Origin: JALXDT01 sp964634755
GTDB lineage: Bacteria; Acidobacteriota; Aminicenantia; JAMOAD01
DNA length: 30,602 nt
Assembly: GCA_964634755.1 (NCBI GenBank)
Contig: CAZWJH010000021.1
Span: 1 to 30,602, forward strand
Reading direction: 5' to 3'
Under the pieces are notes generated by a model. It saw only the letters and a program-made list of their open reading frames with translations, had not been told where the DNA came from and did not search any database. This document shows, one piece after another, positions 24,662-30,602 of the stretch (the stretch's first letter is position 1; every line of letters starts with the position of its first letter). A program made the translations under genes and the position numbers.

Positions 24662-26467
24662 ATGAAAAAAACAATACTTTTAACCTTATTAATACTAATA
24701 ATCACAACTACTTTTCTTCTCCCATGCACTGTTGGAGTTGCTTCAGGAAAGGCGACTGTTGACGGAAGGCCCCTTCTCTGGAAAAACAGAGATTCTTCAG
24801 GTTTTGAAAACTATGTAAGATATTTCATAAGCAATGGCTATAGCTACCTTGGACTATTCAGCAGAGGTATCCCTTCATCAATGTATGGGGGAATGAATGA
24901 AAGAGGATTTGCAATAATGAACTCAGTTGCCTATGATCTTGGGAAAACCGGAGGATCTGATAATGGCAGACTGATGAAAAGAGCACTTGAAGAATGCGCA
25001 ACTATAGAAGAGTTTGAAAATCTACTAAAAAGAGTTTTGGGTAATTATGATCTTGCGGCAAATTTCGGAGTCATAGATTCAAAGGGAGGAGCAGCAATTT
25101 TCGAAACATCATCAAATAATTATAAAAAATTCGATGCTAATAAATCCCCAAAAGGATATTTACTCAGAACCAATTTTTCATTTTCGGGAGGTGGAAATGT
25201 CGGTATTAAAAGATTTAAAAGAGAAAAGGAAATTTTTGAAAAAAAGCTTAAAGGGAAATTGGATGTTAATTTTCTTTTAAAAAAAGTTTTCAGAGATATA
25301 AAAGATAAAGATGGATCCATATTTGATTATAAAAAAGGTTTTAAGAGAGGAGACAAGAGATTTTATTATACAAAAGATTCTATTTGCAGGCCTTATTCTG
25401 TTTCAAGTATGATTTTCAGAGGAGTGAGATCGGATGAACCCGAGTATCTATCCACCTTTTATATAATACTAGGAAACCCTTTAACAGGTAGCGTCATCCC
25501 CTTATGGGTAAAAGCAGGAAGTGTTCCGAAATTAGTAGAAAACTACAAGCATTCCCCTCTCAATTTTGAACAGATGAAGATTTATTCATATCTTTACCCG
25601 CATGACAAAGCTTATACTCTTGATGTTTCCTATCTTGCAGGAGAAAACTCTCCAAATTTATTACAGAAAATATTTTCCTTAGAAAATTCCATACTTAAAG
25701 AGACAGAATCAGCTCTTGAAAGCTGGAGAAAATCTTTTCCGGGAAGAAGATCAATTTCTCTCTTTCAAAACTACATCGTTAACAAAGTTTATAAAAATTA
25801 TAAAAAAATCAGCAAAGAGTTTTATTATCTCAACATGAGTAAAAGAATAAAACTTACTCCATACATTAAAATAAAGGAAAAAATAAAATCAAACTTTCTT
25901 CCTCTTAAAGAGAACAGGATTATCTTTTCAACAGAAAGAGGAAAAATTGTTCTTTTGGATCTTAAAACAAAAAAGAAGAAAGAGAAAAAAATATCTTTAA
26001 GATTAAAAAATAAAAGAGTACTTTTAGCTAGAGGTTTAAACAATAAAATTTATCTCTACAGCGAAGCAAAAATTTATACACTTAATAAAAAAACCTTTAA
26101 ATTTGAAAAAACATACAATCTTTCAAATTTTAAAGGATTTAAAAAGTACTTGAAAGAAGCAGAATTATCCTTTTTAGTAAGGGTAAGAAATAATCTTTAT
26201 GCCGGTGTTCCTTCAAAGCATATAATAATAAACATAGACTTAAGAAAAAAAAGAATCCAGAAAAAGGCAGGTCAAAACAATAAGGCAGGATTCAGAGACG
26301 GCACAGGAGTCATTTCTTTGGTAAGCAACCCATTAAAAGCTTCCAGAAACTACAGAGACGAGCTTTTTTTCATAGATGCAGATAATTATTCCATAAGAAG
26401 TTTAACCACTTCAGGTGTAGTTTTTACACTGGCAGGAGTAAATGGAAGAGGAAGAGATAATGGCTGA
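24662..26467 (+). CDS. Exported C45-type Ntn-hydrolase with NHL-like C-terminal propeller, ended by an in-frame TGA
   Basis: 601 residues to the TGA. The signal-like hydrophobic start (5-20) ends directly before Cys22 in 'LLPCTVGVASGKATVDG'. The blocks 'CT..', 'DGRPLLWKNRD', 'GGMNERGFAIMNS' and 'NFGVIDSKGGAAIFE' match acyl-CoA:6-aminopenicillanate acyltransferase/peptidase C45 amidases, whose N-terminal Cys is the nucleophile. After about residue 390 a beta-propeller-like region follows, with NHL-type phrases ('GFRDGTGVI', 'DELFFIDADNYSIRSL', 'VFTLAGVNGRGRDNG'). Coding-like sequence continues in frame for 72 codons beyond the TGA. AGGAGA precedes the ATG. TATAAT-like sites lie at 24621-24636 without a convincing -35. 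Substrate unknown. Confidence 0.85.
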   Translation: MKKTILLTLLILIITTTFLLPCTVGVASGKATVDGRPLLWKNRDSSGFENYVRYFISNGYSYLGLFSRGIPSSMYGGMNERGFAIMNSVAYDLGKTGGSDNGRLMKRALEECATIEEFENLLKRVLGNYDLAANFGVIDSKGGAAIFETSSNNYKKFDANKSPKGYLLRTNFSFSGGGNVGIKRFKREKEIFEKKLKGKLDVNFLLKKVFRDIKDKDGSIFDYKKGFKRGDKRFYYTKDSICRPYSVSSMIFRGVRSDEPEYLSTFYIILGNPLTGSVIPLWVKAGSVPKLVENYKHSPLNFEQMKIYSYLYPHDKAYTLDVSYLAGENSPNLLQKIFSLENSILKETESALESWRKSFPGRRSISLFQNYIVNKVYKNYKKISKEFYYLNMSKRIKLTPYIKIKEKIKSNFLPLKENRIIFSTERGKIVLLDLKTKKKKEKKISLRLKNKRVLLARGLNNKIYLYSEAKIYTLNKKTFKFEKTYNLSNFKGFKKYLKEAELSFLVRVRNNLYAGVPSKHIIINIDLRKKRIQKKAGQNNKAGFRDGTGVISLVSNPLKASRNYRDELFFIDADNYSIRSLTTSGVVFTLAGVNGRGRDNG

Positions 26468-26686
26468 ACAGAGGAGGTTAAAATAAAAAATCCCTATGAT
26501 ATAATTTTAAATAAAAATGATGAAATTTTAGTTCTTTCTGAAAAGGGATTGAGAATAATAGATAAAGATAATTTTTCTTATTTAGTAAAAAGAAACCTTG
26601 GAAGAGATTTTATTTTCGTAGAGAACAGTAATAATCTATTTTTATACAATAGGAAAAACAAAATAATTTGGAAAATTTCAATTTAA
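26468..26686 (+). pseudogene. In-frame continuation of the C45/NHL gene past the TGA
   Basis: 72 sense codons in the same frame as the upstream gene, ended by TAA at 26684-26686. They read as further propeller strands ('IKNPYDIILNKNDEILVLSE', then 'NNLFLYNRKNKIIWKISI'). The phrase around the stop, GVNGRGRDNG-stop-TEEVKIKNPYDI, is what an uninterrupted NHL repeat would look like. A TGG-to-TGA change would explain the break. Could be a real nonsense mutation, a sequence error or readthrough. Confidence 0.6.
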
Positions 26687-26699
26687 TATTTTTTAAAAA

Positions 26700-26715
26700 A
26701 TCCAAATTTTTGGAT
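26700..26715. repeat. Perfect palindrome between the hydrolase and receptor genes
   Basis: ATCCAAATTTTTGGAT is a 7-bp inverted repeat with a 2-base centre. It lacks a following T-run on the + strand, so it is not a typical terminator; it may be an operator for the TonB-receptor gene or a weak hairpin. The rest of 26687-26816 is AT-rich with no clear promoter. Confidence 0.4.
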
Positions 26716-26816
26716 AAATTAGTTATAAATAAACTTATGGTTTAAGAATAATAATATTTTAAAAATGGAATAATTTTTGCACCCCTATTTTACCAAATTT
26801 TATAAGGAGGTGTATC

Positions 26817-29657
26817 TTGCGTAAGCATTTAACAATTACACTCGCTTTATTTTTTGTTATAGCGAGTATCTCTTTTGCTCAGGTTCAAACAGGTAATATC
26901 TATGGCACGGTAGTTGATGAAAACAACCTTCCTGTTCCAGGAGTAACAGTTACTCTCTTATCAGATCAGGTAGGAAAGATTGCAACAATTACAACAGCAA
27001 AGGGAGTGTTTAGATTTCTATCCTTACCCCCTGGTAAATACAGTATAATAGCTGAGTTAGCAGCTTTTTCCACTGTGAAGAGGAAAAATATCACAGTCAG
27101 TGTTGGTTCGAATGTCACCTTAAAAATAAAGATGGTTCCTAAAACACTAAAAGAGGAGATAGTAGTAAAAGCCACTCCTCCCGTTATTGATACGAGAAAA
27201 ACAACAACTGCTACAAACTTAACAAGTGAAGAGCTCCAGGCACTTCCCACAGCAAGGGACCCTTTTGTTATTATGGAACTTACTCCGGGAGTTGTTATGG
27301 ACAGAGAAAATGTTGGTGGCTCTGAAACAGGACAGCAGTCAAACTTTGTTTCAAGGGGTGTCGGAAGAATGGGAGCAAATTGGAACATGGATGGAGTTAA
27401 TGTAACAGATCAGATTTCAGTCGGAGCAGCTCCTCAATATTATGATTTTGATAGTTTTGAAGAGATTCAGATCCAAACAGCAGCAAATGATATTTCCGCC
27501 TTTTCAGCTGGCGTTCAGATCAACTTTGTTACAAAAAGGGGCAGTAACAAGTTTTTTGGAGGTGGCAGAACATACATAACATCAGAGAAATTTCAAAGTG
27601 AAAATATGACATCTGAACTTGAAGAAGCCGGACTTGAACAGGGGAATAAAATTAATTATATCGGCGATTATGGCTTAAACATTGGAGGACCTATTAAAAA
27701 AGACAAAATTTGGTTTTGGATCGGCGGAGCTTATCAGGATATAAGGAAATACTTGATAACAGGAGACTTACAAAAACAAGTTCTAAGAAATTTTGAAACA
27801 AAAATTAATCTTTCCCTTGGAAAGCATAGAATTGAAACATTTTTCAATTGGTCAAACAAAACAGTTAATGGAAGACAGAGTCATAGTCCTTTGGACGCCT
27901 GGGAATCAAGGTATAATCAAACAGGACCGCATCCATTTTTTAAACTTCAGGATGAAATAACAGCTTCTGATACTCTTTTTCTTTCAACTAAAGCAAGCTA
28001 CTTTGGAGGAGGTTTTAAACTTGAACCTATCGGTCCAATCGGAGGAATAGCTATTTATGATAGAGCTTTAGATAGGTACCTCGGAACATATAGAATGTCA
28101 GATTACCAGAGACCTCAATATTTTGCTCAATTTCAGGGAAATTATTATAAAGAAAACATATTTGGTGCTGATCATGAGTTTAAATTTGGAGTTGAATACA
28201 AATATTCACCGGGAAGAAGAACAAGGATTTACTACTCTCAAAGACTCTATTACAAAGATTATGAAGCACATATCCCCTATAGAGCATACTTTTACAGAAA
28301 CTCGGATTATGACTATGTGCTTTACAGATTGGGAACATTCTTTCAAGATACTATAAGTTTCAAAAAACTTACTATTATTGCTGGAATGAGACTTGACAGA
28401 CAGAGCGGATGGGTAAATGAACTTAAAGTTGACGGAACCCATGTGGACTGGGCTGGAGAATACAATCTTCCTGCAGTAACAGTTCCCAAAACAGATCTTA
28501 ATTTTGCTTGGAATACTTTTCAGCCGAGATTCGGATTAATTTATGATATATCAGGCAATGGAAAAATGCTTTTCAAGTTTAATATAGGTCTTTATAGCGA
28601 ACATATGAGCTCTGACTTTCTTTACAATCTTGCATCAACTTATGGATATGGTTATACTTATTGGAATGATGCAAATGGAGATGGAGCTGTTCAACCTGAT
28701 GAAATAGGGAAAATAAAATTAAAGGATTACTTCAAAATTCTTTCACCAGACAAGCTATATGATAAAGATCTTTCTTCCCCTAGATTGCTTGAAATAACAA
28801 CAGGCCTTGAAAAAGAAATTTTTGAGAATTTTTCAGCAGGTGCAAATATTATTTACAGGAAGCACTATAACTCTTACTGGACACTTTATTATATAAATGA
28901 TAACGGGACTCTAAGGCTTCCACAGCCAGATGATTGGGTAATTGGCGGATATATTCCTGAGCAGTATGGTGGTTACGCATGGTGGGAATTAAGAGACGGG
29001 CTTGAACGATCCACTCAAACATGGATGACAAATCGTCCGGATTATTACACAAGATACCTTGCTTTTGAAATAAGATTCAAGAAAAGACCAACCGCATCAA
29101 GCAAATTAATGCTTGATGGCTCATTTACTTATCAGGATTGGAGAAGGTTTTATCCTACAACAGCATCTTATAATGATCCTACAGGACATAAGCCTGTTGA
29201 TCTTTATGATGGTAAGTATGCAGGATATATTTCCTCAAGTAGTGGAGCTTCCAATGCTTCTATGAATCCAAGGTGGATGACAAAGATTGGATTTGTGTAT
29301 CAATTCCCTTACAATATTAATTTCGGAGGAACATTTATTGTAAGAGATGGGTATATACTTCCCAAACACTATGTTGATATGAGCGTTACAAGAAACGGGA
29401 TCGATGATAACCCATCTGTCATGATCGCAGAATACGGCACATACAGATTGCCAACATTTTACATGTTAAACCTCAGAATCGAAAGAATGTTCAGAGTAAA
29501 AAATGCAAAACTTTATCTTACTCTCGATGGATTTAACATTTTCAATGCGAACACAATCCTGGCAGAAGAGTATCAGGTAACAGCAAAGAATTACGGTGCT
29601 CCACTTCAAATAATGAATCCACGAATTTTTAGATTGGGTATAAGGTTTAAATTCTAA
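26817..29657 (+). CDS. TonB-dependent receptor with carboxypeptidase-regulatory-like N-domain
   Basis: 946 residues. Start is TTG with GGAGG six bases upstream; it directly opens a signal peptide (about 1-21, ending SFA). A CarboxypepD_reg-like beta-sandwich ('GNIYGTVVDENNLPVPGVTV', 'GVFRFLSLPPGKYSI', about 25-105) is followed by a plug domain (about 120-240, 'ELQALPTARDPFVIMELTPG') and a large outer-membrane barrel ending in 'LGIRFKF' with a terminal Phe. No clear TonB box was identified. These Oar/SusC-like receptors take up large substrates (glycans, peptides, chelates) and are abundant in Acidobacteriota and Bacteroidota. No partner SusD is present. Substrate unknown. Followed by a strong terminator. 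Confidence 0.93.
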   Translation: MRKHLTITLALFFVIASISFAQVQTGNIYGTVVDENNLPVPGVTVTLLSDQVGKIATITTAKGVFRFLSLPPGKYSIIAELAAFSTVKRKNITVSVGSNVTLKIKMVPKTLKEEIVVKATPPVIDTRKTTTATNLTSEELQALPTARDPFVIMELTPGVVMDRENVGGSETGQQSNFVSRGVGRMGANWNMDGVNVTDQISVGAAPQYYDFDSFEEIQIQTAANDISAFSAGVQINFVTKRGSNKFFGGGRTYITSEKFQSENMTSELEEAGLEQGNKINYIGDYGLNIGGPIKKDKIWFWIGGAYQDIRKYLITGDLQKQVLRNFETKINLSLGKHRIETFFNWSNKTVNGRQSHSPLDAWESRYNQTGPHPFFKLQDEITASDTLFLSTKASYFGGGFKLEPIGPIGGIAIYDRALDRYLGTYRMSDYQRPQYFAQFQGNYYKENIFGADHEFKFGVEYKYSPGRRTRIYYSQRLYYKDYEAHIPYRAYFYRNSDYDYVLYRLGTFFQDTISFKKLTIIAGMRLDRQSGWVNELKVDGTHVDWAGEYNLPAVTVPKTDLNFAWNTFQPRFGLIYDISGNGKMLFKFNIGLYSEHMSSDFLYNLASTYGYGYTYWNDANGDGAVQPDEIGKIKLKDYFKILSPDKLYDKDLSSPRLLEITTGLEKEIFENFSAGANIIYRKHYNSYWTLYYINDNGTLRLPQPDDWVIGGYIPEQYGGYAWWELRDGLERSTQTWMTNRPDYYTRYLAFEIRFKKRPTASSKLMLDGSFTYQDWRRFYPTTASYNDPTGHKPVDLYDGKYAGYISSSSGASNASMNPRWMTKIGFVYQFPYNINFGGTFIVRDGYILPKHYVDMSVTRNGIDDNPSVMIAEYGTYRLPTFYMLNLRIERMFRVKNAKLYLTLDGFNIFNANTILAEEYQVTAKNYGAPLQIMNPRIFRLGIRFKF

Positions 29658-29670
29658 GAAGCTGAAAATA

Positions 29671-29707
29671 AAAAAAGAGGAGGGAAAATTCCTTCCTCTT
29701 TTTTTTT
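29671..29707 (+). terminator. Intrinsic terminator of the TonB-receptor gene
   Basis: AGAGGAGGGAA (29676-29686) pairs with TTCCTTCCTCT (29689-29699) with one G-T wobble and an AA centre, flanked by A-run and followed by eight T. It starts 14 bases after the receptor stop codon. Confidence 0.85.
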
Positions 29708-29735
29708 GCCTTAAAGTTGTGTTAAGATACACCTT

Positions 29736-30482
29736 ATGAAAAAAATCGAGATTTGGGAAAGAACAATAAATATTCCTATCAGTCTGGTAGATTTTAAAGG
29801 AAACATAAGGGTTGACTCAATTTTCAGCATTATGCAAAATGAGGCATTAAAACATTCTGATGCCATTGGAGTCGGTTTTAATAAATTTTTAAAAGACAGA
29901 TAAATCTGGGTCCTAACATGGGCAAAGATAGAGATCTTAAAACATCCTCATTTTGAAGAAAATATAATAATAAAAACCTGGTTAAAAGAGCAAAATAAGC
30001 TTTTTACTATGAGAGACTTCTTTTTTTTAAAAGAAAATAATAGTTCTCCTTTAATAAAAGCCTCAACAGGTTGGCTTTTATTAAATGCTGAGACAAAAAG
30101 ACCAACCCGTCCGAAAAGCTTACCGGACACAGTTGTTTTTTTACCAAAGATTAAGGCACTTGATGAAGACCCGAAAAAACTTGAGAAACTTTCGGAGCCA
30201 AAATTTTTAAAGAGCTTTACGATTGAATACACAGACATTGATATGAATAATCATGTAAACAATACAAAATACATAGAATTCATATTAAATTCATTCCCGA
30301 TTAAAAAATTCGAATCTCAAAGGATTAATGCCTTAACTCTTTTCTTTTTTTCTGAAGCAAAATATGGAGAAAAGGTAGATATTTTAAGTAAAGAGGATAC
30401 AAATATCTCCCAACTTTTAATAAGGAATAAAACAAAAGATTCGGAAATTTTAAGAGCAGATATCAGCTGGAAAGAACTTTAA
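29736..30482 (+). pseudogene. Acyl-ACP thioesterase-like gene interrupted by an in-frame TAA
   Basis: Read through the TAA at 29901-29903 (codon 56), the frame holds 248 codons, the length of bacterial acyl-ACP thioesterases, which release free fatty acids from acyl carrier protein. It has two hotdog halves: an N-terminal part with 'KDR-stop-IWVLTWAKIEIL' (family form 'WVLtr..iei...P') and 'IIIKTWLKEQ', and a C-terminal part with 'IEYTDIDMNNHVNNTKYIEF', whose Asn/His residues are the active-site type. A CAA-to-TAA change would explain the stop. The 3' part from ATG 30009 is open for 157 codons but lacks the first half-domain. No Shine-Dalgarno before 29736; TAAGAT lies 7 bases upstream. Confidence 0.75.
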
Positions 30483-30514
30483 TCAAAGAAATTTTATAAT
30501 ATTCACCTCTTTTT

Positions 30515-30543
30515 TTGACTTTTCTAATATTTTAGTATATAAT
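30515..30543 (+). promoter_or_regulatory. Near-consensus promoter pointing out of the window
   Basis: TTGACT (30515-30520), 17-base spacer, TATAAT (30538-30543), expected start near 30550. No start codon with a ribosome site follows in the 50 bases left, so the transcribed gene, protein or RNA, lies beyond the edge. Confidence 0.65.
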
Positions 30544-30602
30544 AATTTATTATTAGTTTAGTGAAGTGTAATTTTATCAAGTCAGAAAGATTTACTTCTT
30601 CC

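Noticed and set aside
26465..26467. UGA read as tryptophan (code 4-like) across the genome
   Set aside because: rsmA, the TPR gene, the ferredoxin-subunit gene and several other complete genes end in TGA at family-typical lengths, and the second broken gene has TAA.
26465..26510. Selenocysteine insertion at the in-frame TGA
   Set aside because: No stem-loop of the bacterial SECIS kind is visible just after the TGA, and the position is a variable turn in an NHL repeat, not a redox site.
1..30602. CRISPR array, tRNA, rRNA, insertion sequence or prophage genes
   Set aside because: Scanned by eye for regularly spaced repeats, transposase or integrase motifs and tRNA-like cloverleaf ends; none seen, and nearly all sequence is accounted for by ordinary genes.

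Overview
The window is a gene-dense, strongly AT-rich piece of a Gram-negative (diderm) bacterial chromosome. Diderm signs are a PilMNOPQ secretin system, lipoproteins, a TonB-dependent receptor and a Tat-exported respiratory enzyme. The receptor has an N-terminal carboxypeptidase-regulatory-like domain. Together with the type IV pilus block and an envelope C45-type hydrolase, this recalls Acidobacteriota/Aminicenantota-like lineages. That assignment is inference; no rRNA is present. I saw no tRNA, rRNA, insertion sequence, integrase or CRISPR array. No stretch longer than about 200 bases lacks a gene.

Left part (109-2249, + strand): rpmE, prfA and prmC, a translation block. It converges with a long minus-strand cluster (2251-9615) that reads pilM-pilN-pilO-pilP-pilQ, two small lipoproteins, a TPR protein and a Roadblock/LC7-like protein. 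A good promoter precedes pilM, and a run of nine G lies farther upstream. Next on the minus strand are a class I fructose-bisphosphate aldolase with its own promoter and a Gfo/Idh/MocA oxidoreductase.

Middle (11920-18785): the most unusual region. A tightly overlapping minus-strand operon reads ArsR-type regulator, TorD-like chaperone, Tat-exported molybdopterin oxidoreductase of the thiosulfate/polysulfide reductase type, four-cluster ferredoxin subunit with a membrane anchor, a cytochrome b FUSED to half of a YeeE/YedE sulfur-transport protein, the other YeeE/YedE half as a separate protein, and an exported rhodanese. A divergent gene encodes an RsbRD_N-like helical sensor protein. The likely theme is sulfur-compound respiration physically joined to a sulfur-species channel, under an ArsR-type regulator.

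Right part: + strand EamA transporter, purA, rsmA and a 3-methyladenine glycosylase. Then a minus-strand set follows: AmmeMemoRadiSam protein B, a DUF4412-like protein, and a YkvA/DUF1232 protein with an AT-hook-like tail. The + strand continues with an exported C45-type Ntn-hydrolase, a TonB-dependent receptor, an intrinsic terminator and an acyl-ACP thioesterase-like gene. The hydrolase and thioesterase genes, which flank the receptor, each carry an in-frame stop (TGA and TAA) beyond which homologous-looking coding continues. A near-consensus promoter at the right edge points out of the window.

Translation mostly uses clear Shine-Dalgarno sites. Three genes (arsR-type, EamA and thioesterase-like) instead have a -10-like hexamer 5-8 bases before the start codon and no Shine-Dalgarno, suggesting leaderless mRNAs. 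All family calls were made by reading motifs, without database searches.
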